A stretch of DNA of 64,000 bases from Emiliania huxleyi CCMP1516 (lineage: Eukaryota; Haptophyta; Isochrysidales; Noelaerhabdaceae): the NCBI RefSeq assembly GCF_000372725.1, contig NW_005198244.1, positions 1,057,841 through 1,121,840 of the forward strand, written 5' to 3'. Within the stretch, counting starts at the first letter, position 1; every line of letters begins with the position of its first letter. Of this stretch, positions 32,412 to 41,829 are shown one piece after another. Both the position numbers and the translations under genes were made by a program. Under the pieces are notes generated by a model. That model did not search any database and was not told the DNA's origin. It saw only the letters and a list, made by a program, of their open reading frames with translations.

Positions 32412-33491
32412 TTAGTCGGCGAGGAAGGGCAGGATCGTCTGGTCCCAAAAGGCGCTTGACCAGCGGAGGTGCTCGCCCTGGTAGCTGTACGTCACGAGCT
32501 TCTTCGTCTCCGCCATCGCCTTGAGCCCAAGCCAGTCCTCTTTGTACGCCGTGGTCGCGTTGAGCGGCACCACCGAGCCGGGCGACCTGTGGGGCAGGGC
32601 TGGTGAGTTAGCACGGCTGCTCTCGGCTGATCTTGGCTGATCTCGGCTAGTCTCGGCTAGGCTAGTCTCGACCCCCAGGCCCAGAAGCCCATCGTCTCGG
32701 ACGCGTGAGGCACCACCATCGTGTCCTGCAGCGCCTCGACGAAGACGAGCTGCGTCAGGCTCTTTAGGTTCTTGACGTAGGTGACATTCTTGGCCTCCCG
32801 CTCGTTGTTCATGTCGGCGAGCCAGCGACTTTTTTTGAGGTAGGTTGCCTTGTCAGCAACGTCCTTCCAGTAGTCGCTGAAGGCGATCGGCGCGCCATAC
32901 GAGTCGAGCCGCCAGAGCGGGCAGATGAGCTTGTAGAGGACGTTGTCCGGGCATGTGCCCACGCCGTTGTGCGGCCTATCTCTCGCACCGATCCATAACG
33001 GCAGTGTACTATGGCGAGCTGCCTGCAGGACCGCCGCCTCGCCCGCACATGGAGATGAACTTGTGCACGGGAGGGTCGTTGACGCGCTGGATGTAGCCGC
33101 GCAGCACGAGGTTGCCCTGACTCAGACCGACCGCGGTGAAGCCGTTGGCCAGCTTCGCGTCTGCACGGACGCTGGCGGTGAACTCTTCAATCTGCTTGTC
33201 AAGAGTGGTCGTGATGGACGCGGCGCCGTCCGCAACGGTGGAGCACACGACGTGGAGCCCCGGATACTTTCCCGATGCGGTGTCGCACAGAGAACGCATA
33301 CCGGGGTTTGTGCCGCTGTCGCCCATGCCATGCAGCATCACGACTGGAGTGCGCTCTGCAAGCGGCGCTGGCTCACTGATGAGGCTGATGGTCGGGGCGA
33401 GATGGTCGGACGAAGAGGCGAGAGCCTGCTCGAGAGCAGAACCGGTCCAGTGCTGGTATCCAAGCGCGCACGAGGCGAGGAGAAGAGCCAT
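32412..33491 (-). CDS. PPT1: Palmitoyl-protein thioesterase
   Basis: It removes fatty acyl groups from cysteines of proteins being degraded in the lysosome or vacuole. Exons 33491-33043, 32975-32673 and 32586-32412 give 308 residues, close to the roughly 306 of animal PPT1. A hydrophobic leader (MALLLASCALG) fits a signal peptide. The fold is covered from VVMLHGMGDSGTNPGM (about 50) through the nucleophile elbow AVGLSQGN (Ser124), FISMCGPHNGVG, RWLADMNNEREAKN and the acid LQDTMVVPHASE to the final GEHLRWSSAFWDQTILPFL, whose His completes the triad. Intron 1 (67 nt) is GC-AG; intron 2 is GT-AG and contains sense-strand GCCGAGA repeats. The match runs end to end with no breaks. Confidence 0.93.
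32620..32672 (-). repeat. Intronic CTCGGCT repeat in PPT1
   Basis: About five CTCGGCTGAT and CTCGGCTAG units on the plus strand read AGCCGAG on the sense strand of the gene, as in other introns of the window. Confidence 0.75.
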
Positions 33492-34082
33492 TACACACAG
33501 CCACCCACGTTTTCCAGTGCGAGCGAGTGAGCTTACTCAGTAGCCGACTCAGTCGTGATGCTGGCAGTCCGCCAAGGACCGATTTCTTTCAAACGCCTAA
33601 GTGCGCCGCCAGTCCCGTGCCTAGTGTCGTGCGAGGGAGCTTTATTCTGAAATTCTTTCAAACGCCAACGAATCTCCAATCTTAGCCCTTTTCTGCGAAC
33701 GCACTCACAGAACTAAGGGTGAAGCCAAACAATCATTCTATTCTACGCAGCTGATGTTGTCCTCAATAGCCCATGCACAAGAGTGTTCGATGAATGCGTT
33801 CGGGCTCTGATAGACAGGGGGGAGAGACACTGGAAAGGAGGAGAAGCACACTGAGCGAGGCGTGCAAGCCCCGCAGAGGTGCGGGCGAGAGGGCGGCCCG
33901 AGCCCGAAAGGGCCCGCCCTCGACCTTGCTCTACATGGTAACGGATAAGAAGAGAAACTACGGACCGGGACACGCTGTGGTTCAGACGTCCCCCCCCTCG
34001 ACGCAGTCGAGTGACTCACATGAATAGGGAGGAGAAAGTGTCGTCCCCCACATATCATATCGGCATATCACCACAGACGCAG
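33492..34082. other. Intergenic region upstream of PPT1
   Basis: No protein-like frame is visible. It contains the left copy of the 128-bp repeat and the flank of the 1083-bp element. The first part should hold the PPT1 promoter. Confidence 0.5.
33861..33988 (+). repeat. 128-bp direct repeat, left copy
   Basis: From CGTGCAAGCCCCGCAGAGGT to GTGGTTCAGACG it is identical to 35681-35808. It can fold into two strong stem-loops: CCCGCA/TGCGGG around GAGG, and GAGGGCGG/CCGCCCTC around a GAAA-capped inner stem. Confidence 0.9.
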
Positions 34083-34137
34083 CCAAGGACCGGCACGCCC
34101 CCCCCCTTTGGGAGGTTCCCCGGGTGGAGGTTCGTGT

Positions 34138-34322
34138 CATGAGAGAAGATACACCACTCCGTGTATCTAGACGCACGGAAGATACACCGAAGATACACCG
34201 CAGATTTACTTATGCGGGTTCCGCGCCGAAGCGGTGTATCTTCATACGAAGATACACGGGTTCCAGGTCGAAGCGGTGTATCTTCACGGAGCGCGTTCAT
34301 AGTGAAGATACACGGAAGCGGG
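34138..34322. repeat. Subterminal GAAGATACAC repeats, left
   Basis: Nine or so copies of GAAGATACAC or GTGTATCTTC occur in both orientations, including the palindrome GTGTATCTTC-ATAC-GAAGATACAC near 34236-34259. The matching right cluster is at 35010-35105. Confidence 0.85.
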
Positions 34323-34336
34323 AGCGGCAGTTGCTC

Positions 34337-35008
34337 ATGGAGCTGGACGGGCTCGGCCCGCCCTTTGAGGGCTCCAATGGCGTCTGGTTCCGCGCCGGCG
34401 TCTGGAAGGGCAAGCCCGTGGCCCTCCGCATGTCGTCCGCATCCAGCACCGGCTTCGAGAACGTTATCGTGCAAGGCGGCAGCAAGAAGCGCAACAACCC
34501 CTTTTGCGCCAAGTTCAAGCCGGTCGGCGAGAAGTTTCAGCGCCACCTGCCCGGCTCGAACAGCGCGACAGCCGAGGAGGCGGCCGCCAAGCTGGCCTAC
34601 TACCACGAGTACGGGTCGGAGCTGCCGCCGCCTGCAGCTCGCAAGCCTCGCCGCCGCCCAGAGGTGCGCTCCTGAGCCCGCACCCATCCTGGCTGCGCTC
34701 AGTCCTCCTTCCCTGGGCTGTAGGATATGGCGGTAGAGCAGGCGGCCAAGGAGGCGCGCAAGCAGGCCAGGCGGCCGCAGAGGCCGCCGCTCACGCCCGC
34801 GCTGGCGCAGCCTCCACAGTCTCCTCTCACGGGTCCCGGTGTGCCGTGTGTGCCGGTAGTCCCTCTCCCCATGGGCTACCACCCCTTGCCCTCGGAGCCA
34901 GTCATCCCTGTGGGCCCTGTGGGTGAGCCCCAGCCAGGCCAGTGCCAGCACTCGTGGGACCCGGCCACCTGCGTCCTCTGCAACTGGTCCTGGGGCGCCC
35001 GGCGCTGA
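34337..35008 (+). CDS. AP2-like DNA-binding protein inside the element
   Basis: Exons 34337-34663 and 34724-35008 join by a 60-nt GT-AG intron to 203 codons. The first part (SNGVWFRAGVWKGKPVALRM, then NPFCAKFKPVGEKFQRHLPG and SATAEEAAAKLAYYHEYG) has the strand-rich then helix layout of an AP2/ERF-type DNA-binding domain. A basic linker (ARKPRRRPE), a Lys/Arg helix (AAKEARKQARRPQR) and a proline-rich tail follow. The tail ends with a possible metal site, QCQHSWDPATCVLCNWSWG. The ATG at 34337 is the last in-frame start before the domain; the frame stays open upstream through the terminal repeats, so an earlier start is possible. AP2 assignment is by pattern only. Confidence 0.6.
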
Positions 35009-35009
35009 G

Positions 35010-35105
35010 ATACACTCAAGATACACTCGAAGATACACTTCGAAGATACACCGGTGGGATGTTATAAAGGTGTATCTTTGAAATGTATAGTCAAGTATAT
35101 CTTTG
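35010..35105. repeat. Subterminal GATACAC repeats, right
   Basis: AAGATACACTC, GAAGATACACTT and GAAGATACACC follow the stop codon, with inverted TGTATCTTTG further right, mirroring the left cluster of the 1083-bp element. Confidence 0.8.
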
Positions 35106-35680
35106 GCTATCACTCGAACTTTGGACAAGGGAATGGCCCAAAGAGGGGGGCGTGCCGGTCCTTGGACGCAGCACAGGGGCTCCAATCCTGTCCGTGTCCC
35201 AGCCTGGGGGCCTCGGCTAGATCTCCAGTGGGGAGTGCGAGGGCTGGATCGACTGCAGCGAGAGTGTGGGTTGTGGACCGTCCTAGGGATAGCGTGTGGC
35301 ATAGATGTTCCCCTGGAAGTAGAGAGGCTGATGTCTCTCGCCCTGCAGGAAGGAGAAACTCAGACGGAAGAGTGAAAACTCCTCCCTGCGGCATGTGCGC
35401 AGAACGGCTTGCGCAATGTGCGGCATCGCGTGTTGAGGGCTCGGGAGGGCAACGACGGCAGCGTTGCCGAGCTTGTACAGGGGCCTCAATCCTGTCCCCG
35501 ATGGGGTGCGCCTCTCGCCGCGCGCGTAGTAGTCGGCGCGCGGGTAGCCTCAGAGATGCGCAGAGCGAGATGCGGGTATCAGCCAACCAAGCCCTGGGCT
35601 TGGATGGGCGCGGCGAAGCCGCGGCGCAGTGGATAGCGTGAAGAACTCGAGATCGCTGGGATCTTGAGCCGCCGCTGCCA

Positions 35681-35808
35681 CGTGCAAGCCCCGCAGAGGT
35701 GCGGGCGAGAGGGCGGCCCGAGCCCGAAAGGGCCCGCCCTCGACCTTGCTCTACATGGTAACGGATAAGAAGAGAAACTACGGACCGGGACACGCTGTGG
35801 TTCAGACG
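35681..35808 (+). repeat. 128-bp direct repeat, right copy
   Basis: Identical to 33861-33988. The two copies enclose the 1083-bp element plus about 500 bp of other sequence, so they are not its target-site duplication. Confidence 0.9.
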
Positions 35809-36308
35809 CGAGGGAGGGCGGGCTCAGATCTCCATCCACGTTGCTCGCGTCCTCCCCTAGGCTTGACGAGATGGTTGAGAGCGCAGCTGTGGTGCGCCCA
35901 CCTGCCCGCGTACGGCCCGACGCTGAGCCGGCAGATGCGGTCGGAGGTGGGGTTGATCCTGCCGCCGCAGACGTGGCAGGGCGAGGACATGCGAGCGGTC
36001 ATGGCCATTGCAATGTGGGTGCAGTCACGGGACCAGTGGCCCGCGCGGCCGCACCTGAAGCACCGCCCTCCGTTGCCGGCGTTTGTGGTGCCCGGCAGGC
36101 GAGGCCGCGGCGGGAGTCGAGACGTGCGTCTGCGAGACAGACGTCTTCGCCATCCAGTCTTGGAGAACCCTGTCCACGCCTGAGGATTCTGCACTAGCGA
36201 TTCTGCCACCCAAGACAGGATTCTGTATGCGGAGGCTCGAGAGATTCTCACTCGACTTTTCCGGTTCTGCTGACTCGATCTGATTCTGCCCCTCCCCTTT
36301 CCACGCAC
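35802..36308 (-). CDS. Zinc-knuckle protein, unassigned
   Basis: A single open frame of 168 codons holds a CCHC zinc knuckle (CFRCGRAGHWSRDC, near residue 83) followed by a second cysteine/histidine cluster (CHVCGGRINPTSDRICRL ... WAHHSC) resembling a PARP-type or treble-clef finger. The N-terminal half is Arg/Ser-rich and unlike any family I know. The stop lies within the right 128-bp repeat, so the true 3' end may be lost or spliced. A zinc knuckle alone does not separate a host RNA-binding protein from mobile-element sequence. Confidence 0.45.
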   Translation of the reverse strand: MRGKGRGRIRSSQQNRKSRVRISRASAYRILSWVAESLVQNPQAWTGFSKTGWRRRLSRRRTSRLPPRPRLPGTTNAGNGGRCFRCGRAGHWSRDCTHIAMAMTARMSSPCHVCGGRINPTSDRICRLSVGPYAGRWAHHSCALNHLVKPRGGREQRGWRSEPALPRV

Positions 36309-36414
36309 TCAGCCTCCGGGCAGGATTCCTCGCTCAGCTTCCGTTTCTGCCTACTCGATCTGATTCTGCCCGTTCGATTCTCACTTATCAGATTCTGTCG
36401 CGGTTGCGGTTTCT

Positions 36415-36575
36415 GCCTCCTGATGCCGGAAAGGGGATCGATGATGGCGCGGTCGGTCGCGGCTCGCAGCTTCTTCATCTGCGGCTCGATGTCGCGCTTG
36501 AGATCCCAGTTCACCTTCTTGGGCGCGAGGTTGAGGAGCGGCTCCTGGGTCGGATCCGTGTGCGCGACGTGAGCT
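36415..36575 (-). CDS. cwf18/CCDC12-like exon or fragment
   Basis: NLAPKKVNWDLKRDIEPQMK followed by KLRAATDRAIIDPLSGIRRQ resembles the conserved core of the spliceosome-associated factor cwf18/CCDC12 (typically PxKPDWDLKRD, then a helix). Only this core is visible. The preceding minus-strand sequence runs into the truncated copy of the duplicated membrane-protein locus. It may be one exon of a spliced gene or a captured piece. Confidence 0.5.
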
Positions 36576-36750
36576 GCCAGCTTGCGCGTTCCGGCGTGGC
36601 TGCATGCTCTCAATCCTAGCCGTCTAGAAAAGAAGGTTCGGCGGCCTCCACCCTCACTGGTCACCAAGGTGACTCCCAAGAGCATAGGAATCCAAAGTAA
36701 ATCATTGATTGTGTTGTTTGTGGCTTTGGGGGGGAATTCCTTTTTACCTA

Positions 36751-37166
36751 TGTAACATGCGAGGGGCTGAGCTGTAAAGGTTTGGACCATCCGCGTGTTG
36801 TCAAAGCGAGAAGACGCACACACTGCGGAAATTCGCACTCACCCCCCACTGTCGCCAGACTGTGAGAGGCTATAGGGGAGGAGGGTGGGAGACCATAGCT
36901 CCCGCGTTCCCGTCGGGCTCCAAAGCAGGCATAGCACAAGCCGCCGCCAGGCGCGCTTGCGAAACACCGACGGCAAACGTAAATTCGTAGGCGCCCGACG
37001 GAATTAATCCCGATTAGGCGCCCGCGACACACTGAATACCCCGGGCGGGCCTCCGCTCCGGGGCTGCTCTATCTCCATTGTCTGCACGCAACCATGGTTA
37101 TGCCCTTCACACCCCCAGCCCTCGTGTCACCGTTGTCCAACACCTTTTGGGTGTCACACTGCAGTA
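36751..37166 (-). repeat. Truncated tandem copy of the membrane-protein locus
   Basis: It shares its first about 275 bp in gene orientation (37166-36891) with 38506-38231, and its last 41 bp (36791-36751, coding TRMVQTFTAQPLACY) with 37206-37166. The middle is about 925 bp shorter. This is a tandem duplication followed by internal loss in one copy. Confidence 0.85.
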
Positions 37167-38273
37167 ACATGCGAGGGGCTGAGCTGTAAAGGTTTGGACC
37201 ATCCTGGTGACGTCTGCGCGATCGCAGCTCTCACCCCGACTGATGAACGTGGAGACATTCGCCCAGAGCAGCGACATGGAACCGGTGACGCTCGTCCCCT
37301 CTGGTCCACTGAGGCCGTCAGACTCGGTCGCTGAAGTGACATATTTGAAGCCCCCTTTCAGGTAGTCCGTCCACTTTTCTTTCTCCCTCTCGAGCAGCGC
37401 CTTTGCGGCGTCGTCCCCCGCCGTGTCGATCGCCTGGTCAATCTCTTCGATCACTTGCTGGATCTGTGTCGCCGCGTCAATCTGGGAGATTCTCCCAGTT
37501 TGCATTGCCGCCGTCACCTCGGATGGTTTTGTGGTCCGCTTGATCTCGAAAGTCGTGCCCTTCTCGGGTTGGCGGTGCAGGGCTACAAAGCGCTGCAGCA
37601 TTCCCCCTCCCAGGACCCGCAGGAACCGTGGTCGGAGCAGGTTCGCGATGGTCATGGTGCTCACCGCCGCCGTGCCGAGGAGCACTTTCGCGTTGTTAGC
37701 CACGACAGTGGCGGCGGGGCAAGTATGGGAGGTGTCGTAGTCGCACGACGCGAGGTTGCCGCCGCACGTCGGGCACACAGCATCTGCTGCTGCAACCAGG
37801 AACGTGAGGAAGAACAAGAGGCTCCCGATAAATGCCCGGCGCGATTGGCCCACATACCGTGGGATGAGCAGGGACAGGTAGTCGCTGCCCCTGGTGGTCG
37901 AGGGTCGCGACCCCCCCTTCTTGTCGCCCGTGGTGTGGTGCTCACCCCCACCTGTCAGCAACAGAACGTAGGCCGTGGTCACAATGAGCGCGGGCAGGAC
38001 GAACTCGAGAATCGCCCTGGGGTACTTGGAGGGGCTGGTGGCGGTGAGAGCTGCGCTCATGACGCAGCCGGAGGCCCCGCCAACCGTAATGGGTAGGCTG
38101 AGTTGGTCTGACTCCATGGTGAGGTTGTTGCCAACTAGCCCCGGAAAGCCTTGCATCAACACGAGGCAAAGGGCACCGACTGCGGGCCACGAGGCAAAGC
38201 CTCGGCCCCACGAAGGCCAGCCCATGTCCCAGACCATAGCTCCCGCGTTCCCGTCGGGCTCCAAAGCAGGCAT
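37107..38273 (-). CDS. Unknown membrane protein
   Basis: An uninterrupted 388-codon frame. Hydrophobic segments include VGALCLVLMQGFPGLVG (about 32-48), FVLPALIVTTAYVLLL (about 91-106) and IGSLLFFLTFLVAAADA (about 148-164). A short cysteine cluster follows (VCPTCGGNLASCDYD), then KVLLGTAAVSTMTIANLL, and a polar helical C-terminus (IQQVIEEIDQAIDTAGDDAA). The end (CSVTPKRCWTTVTRG) reads into the 5' repeat of the neighbouring copy, so the native terminus is probably near QPLACY. I do not recognise the family. The locus is tandemly duplicated with high identity, which points to a recent event. Confidence 0.55.
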   Translation of the reverse strand: MPALEPDGNAGAMVWDMGWPSWGRGFASWPAVGALCLVLMQGFPGLVGNNLTMESDQLSLPITVGGASGCVMSAALTATSPSKYPRAILEFVLPALIVTTAYVLLLTGGGEHHTTGDKKGGSRPSTTRGSDYLSLLIPRYVGQSRRAFIGSLLFFLTFLVAAADAVCPTCGGNLASCDYDTSHTCPAATVVANNAKVLLGTAAVSTMTIANLLRPRFLRVLGGGMLQRFVALHRQPEKGTTFEIKRTTKPSEVTAAMQTGRISQIDAATQIQQVIEEIDQAIDTAGDDAAKALLEREKEKWTDYLKGGFKYVTSATESDGLSGPEGTSVTGSMSLLWANVSTFISRGESCDRADVTRMVQTFTAQPLACYCSVTPKRCWTTVTRGLGV

Positions 38274-38506
38274 AGCACAAGCCGCCGCCAGGCGCGCTTG
38301 CGAAACACCGACGGCAAACGTAAATTCGTAGGCGCCCGACGGAATTAATCCCGATTAGGCGCCCGCGACACACTGAATACCCCGGGCGGGCCTCCGCTCC
38401 GGGGCTGCTCTATCTCCATTGTCTGCACGCAACCATGGTTATGCCCTTCACACCCCCAGCCCTCGTGTCACCGTTGTCCAACACCTTTTGGGTGTCACAC
38501 TGCACT

Positions 38507-38912
38507 CACAGAGATTCCGTGTCAGTGTGAGTCATGATCTCATGAACCGCGCCATTCGCTCTCACCTGGCAACCCTGTCTGCACGTCTCGCGCGCGCGTG
38601 AACAGGGCAGGCCCCAAATCGCAAATGACGTGTGAGTGTTAGAGTTGTTTGGTATTGGCTATTGCTAAAAATCTCTCTCTCTCTCAGTAGAGAGCTGTCC
38701 GTTTTTATTTATTTATTAATTAAATTTAATCGCTGCGCTACAATGAAGGCTACAAAAAAACAGAAAGGGACACGTGGCGAGTGCCTCCAACGTCCAAGAC
38801 CAAGACCAAGTGCCCAGTGCTGCGAAGCGCGTGCCACACGAATGCGGAATGGCGGAAAGGACCGCGGAGCCTGGGAGCTGGAGACGCGGAAATCAGCGGG
38901 ACGCATCTCCTA
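38507..38912. other. Intergenic region
   Basis: It holds TTATTTATTTATTAATTAAA (38707-38726), a CT tract near 38675, and GTTAGAGTTGTTTGGTATTG (38638), a relative of TTGTTTGGTATTGCTAAAA at 47050. No gene is seen. Confidence 0.5.
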
Positions 38913-39437
38913 CTACTCGTCTCGCCCGTACACGGCCGCCGCACTCTGCACCGCCAGATCGACGGCTGCCGCACAAAAGACGCTCATCCGCTCCTCGCGG
39001 CTGAGCAGCGGCGGCTGCCCGTAGGCGTCGTTTGCGCCGAGCGAGTCGTCGGGCCACAGCATCACCGTCCGCTCAAAGCCGTCTGGGCCGGCGACGGCGA
39101 TGGCACAGCAGCCCGGAGCCGCACCGCGCGAGTTCTTTCCCGGCCCGGCCACACCCGTCTCGCCGAGGCCCCAGTCGCTCCCGAGCCGCCGCCGAGCTGC
39201 CGCCGCCATCGCAAGCGCGTGCGCCTCGGTGGCCGTCGGCGCCTTTGTCGCCAGCGCAAGCAGCGCCTCCTTGGAGTGCGCCGAGTAGCAGACCACGCCG
39301 CCGCGGAAAAACTTGGAGGCGCCGGCAACAGACAGCAGCTTGGCAGCGATTAGGCCGCCGGCGGACGACTCGGCGACAGCGATGGTGGCGCCGTGCGGCA
39401 CGAGCAGGGAGGATAGTCGCGCGGCGGCGCAGCTCAT
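38913..39437 (-). CDS. CinA C-terminal family amidase (NMN deamidase-like)
   Basis: A single-exon 174-residue protein equal to a stand-alone CinA C-terminal domain. In bacteria this domain converts nicotinamide mononucleotide to nicotinate mononucleotide. Visible motifs are TIAVAESSAGGLIAAKLLSV (residues 18-37, with the conserved AES..GG), FFRGGVVCYS, TEAHALAMAAAARRRLG and GLGETGVAGPG. No N-terminal MoCF-like domain and no clear transit peptide are present. Length matches the bacterial single-domain form. The lack of an intron is unusual for this window and could reflect bacterial origin, though the base composition matches the host. Confidence 0.88.
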   Translation of the reverse strand: MSCAAARLSSLLVPHGATIAVAESSAGGLIAAKLLSVAGASKFFRGGVVCYSAHSKEALLALATKAPTATEAHALAMAAAARRRLGSDWGLGETGVAGPGKNSRGAAPGCCAIAVAGPDGFERTVMLWPDDSLGANDAYGQPPLLSREERMSVFCAAAVDLAVQSAAAVYGRDE

Positions 39438-40348
39438 TTACCTGGGGAATGGCAGTGGTAGGCTGGTAGCTAGTGTCGGCGAGCGAGAAGGAGACACCAG
39501 CGCTACTGGGGAAGGGAGACAGCGCGGAACTAGGCGGCACGGGCGAAAAAGAAGAAATCACGCGGCGTGCCCGTGCCCGGCGCGGCTGCCGGAGCGTAGG
39601 GAAAAAAGAAATTTGCGCGCGGCCGTTTGAGGATATGCTATTCGAAGTCAGAGACGACGCGGAGAGCAGATTGGTCATACCCTGCCGCCTGAGCGCCGAC
39701 GAAGCGGCCGCCGGGAGCACTCTCGAGCCCGCCTTTCTGCCCAAGGACGGGTGCGAAAAGGAAAACGAGGGCGGCTGCTCTCGGCCGGTGCGTGACGGGA
39801 GTGGCAGGCGAGTCGAGCCGCTGGTGAACCCAGGGCGTGTGCATATGCTGTCCGTTCCCGCGAGCAGCCAGGTCGTGCAGAGCAAAAGTAAAGGGCGCGT
39901 GGGCCGCCGGCACGATAAAGAGAATGACCAGCCTCGGAACTCGGCCGTGGACAGTGGACTGGGCGAGCGGGTTGTGGCTGCCACCTGACAGCCCGTCTGC
40001 GTAACCACTCTGGGCGTTGTGGTGAGTTGACGTGTGTGAGAAAGGTCTAGTGCATGGTGGCATGCCGCATGTGAGTTGGTTGGTGTGGTAGTCTCCACGT
40101 CTTTGTTGCGGGGCGCCGCCGCCTCGTGTGGCCTGTGTTCCGGCATGTGCTCGAGTCATGAGTGCGCCGTCGTCGACGAGGTTCTAAAAGCGGACGACGA
40201 CAAGGCTAGAATAATGCCCAGCGTGCGGTAAGAGCTGAGACGTGGCACTGGCACGGGTGGCAGCGACACAGCACACACCGGCGAAAGGGCGCGGGCGCGG
40301 CTTCCAAGGTCACACGCTGTGCACTGTCCACTGTGTCCGACACGCTGG
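39438..40348. other. Intergenic region
   Basis: Long frames exist on both strands but have low-complexity, inconsistent composition, and none resembles a known family. The first part should contain the cinA-like promoter. Confidence 0.45.
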
Positions 40349-41043
40349 TCACAGGCCGTTGCTCCGCCCGATCGCGATGATCTCGTCGAGGGAGGCTGCC
40401 GCCTTGCTGGCGTAGTCGAGTCCAGCACCACGGTCGGACCGCTCCGTCGCGTCGGCCAGCCCTCCGAGCATGATGATGACGTCCGCTCCAACACCAAACC
40501 GCTTCTCTGTGCCGATTGCCTTGATATCTTCCATCGAGAGCACCTTGGAGTTGACGAGCACGAGGGCAGACTGCTTGAAGGAGGAGAAGGGAGGCTGCGC
40601 GAGCAGCGTCGTCGCGCCGGAGAAATCACCCGCCCGCAACAGCTTGTCGACGGTGGCAACGCCGGCGCGGCATGCGACAATTGATGCGAAAGCCTTGGAG
40701 CCCTCAGCCTTGGAGTAGGTTGCACGAGACGCCTCGCCCGGCGGCGCCCGGCGCTTCATGCCGCTGGTAGATTTCAGCAGCGGCACCTCGTCCACCTGTT
40801 CACACCTCAAGCCATGATTCGACGCTGTGCACAGTTGCGCCCGCCTCTATATTAGCACCCGACCTCTGCGTCGTCTTCCTCCTCCAACGTCGCCGCCCAG
40901 CAGCGAGGCACCGGTCTCGTGAGCACGGCCGCGGCAGCAGCCGTCAGAGCGGCGCGGCGCGGTGGCGTTGCAACCAGCGGGAGTGCAGCGCACTCAGGAG
41001 CAAGCGCGACAGCGAGCAGAAGCAGGAGCCTGAAGGTACACAT
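40349..41043 (-). CDS. Predicted thylakoid-lumen protein
   Basis: Exons 41043-40864 and 40795-40349 give 208 residues across a 68-nt GT-AG intron. The N-terminus is layered. A signal peptide (MCTFRLLLLLAVALAPECAA) would target a complex plastid through the ER. A short transit part with a twin arginine and hydrophobic core (TPPRRAALTAAAAAVL) resembles a Tat lumen signal. The mature part starts near WAATLEEEDDAE and is helical (SALVLVNSKVLSMEDIKAIG, then GADVIIMLGGLADATE and YASKAAASLDEIIAIGR). This resembles PsbQ-like or other small lumenal proteins of red-lineage algae. Location is well supported by the leader; the exact identity is not. Confidence 0.7.
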
Positions 41044-41167
41044 GGACGGCGTCTTCGCTGCTATGGCCGCAAAAGACCCGAGCGTGCTGTCTGGTATAGC
41101 CCCAGCCGACTCCGCGTGAACTCTCGAGGGATCAGTTCAGACAGCCGAGAGTGTGGGGGCGGCGCGT

Positions 41168-41527
41168 TCACAAGAATTTTGTAACGTCGGCGTAGCTGTG
41201 AACATCGTCCGATATTGCTTTTGCTTTGGGTATAGGGCTGAAATTCTTCGGCAAATGGCACACATGGAGTCGGGGGCGAGCGGCTGCCAAGGAGTTGTCG
41301 AGCAGGTAGCCGGTGAGCGGCATGCCAACAAAGCCAAAGGGCAGCAGCCGCCCAAAGGTGATGACGTACCCCTCCACCTGTGCATCGTCGAAGCCGAGCG
41401 ACGCCACCTGCGTCGCAAAGGTGGCCACCGCAAAGTTGAGGCGCAGGAGGTGCACGCAGGCAAACAGGACGAGGTAGATGTACGGCCGGCTGAGCAGCTG
41501 GCTGCCGAGCGACTTGGAGGACGCCAC
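41168..41527 (-). pseudogene. MFS transporter fragment
   Basis: QLLSRPYIYLVLFACVHLLR, then LNFAVATFATQVASLGFDDA and GRLLPFGFVGMPLTGYLLD resemble two or three membrane helices of the SLC43/fungal FMP42-type branch of the major facilitator superfamily. The similarity stops near 41280, and no other transporter exon is seen on either side. It looks like a leftover exon or truncated gene. Confidence 0.5.
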
Positions 41528-41829
41528 GAAGATCCTCCCTTGTCCGACCGTCCCTCCGAGCCCACCCGGCGTCCGAGGAGGGGGTTAGCCCTGTGAAGCC
41601 CTCCCGACGCCGATCCGACGGGGACCCCTCCACCCTGTGGGCTGGCGAGCCCTCCGGTCGGAGGGGTGGAAGTGGGAGGGCTCGAAGACGGACCTCTCTC
41701 GCTCCGGGAGGGTGGAGGGGTGTGGAATGTGGAGGGGTGGAGGGGTGGTTGAGCCCTCTAGCTCTGTCGATATAGCCCTACCCCTCCCGCCGTTTTAGGG
41801 CCTACCCACCCGCTATGGACAGCGAGATC

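Larger units (their letters stand above)
34083..35165 (+). mobile_element. 1083-bp inverted-repeat element carrying an AP2-like gene
   Basis: Both ends read CCAAGGACCGGCACGCCCCC, extending imperfectly through CTTTGGG for about 30 bp. The element is bounded by ACGCAG on each side (34077-34082 and 35166-35171), a likely 6-bp target-site duplication. Inside the ends lie clusters of GAAGATACAC and its complement, and a two-exon gene. No transposase is present, so it would be mobilised in trans, or the AP2-like protein takes part itself. Confidence 0.85.

Noticed and set aside
35615-35690. tRNA-like stretch (GCGGCGCAGTGGATAGCG)
   Set aside because: It resembles an A box, but no convincing B box or full cloverleaf can be drawn; at most a decayed tRNA-derived piece.
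39473-40159. Frames of 100-170 codons on both strands between the CinA-like and lumen genes
   Set aside because: Composition is inconsistent, with no domain and no supporting splice structure.
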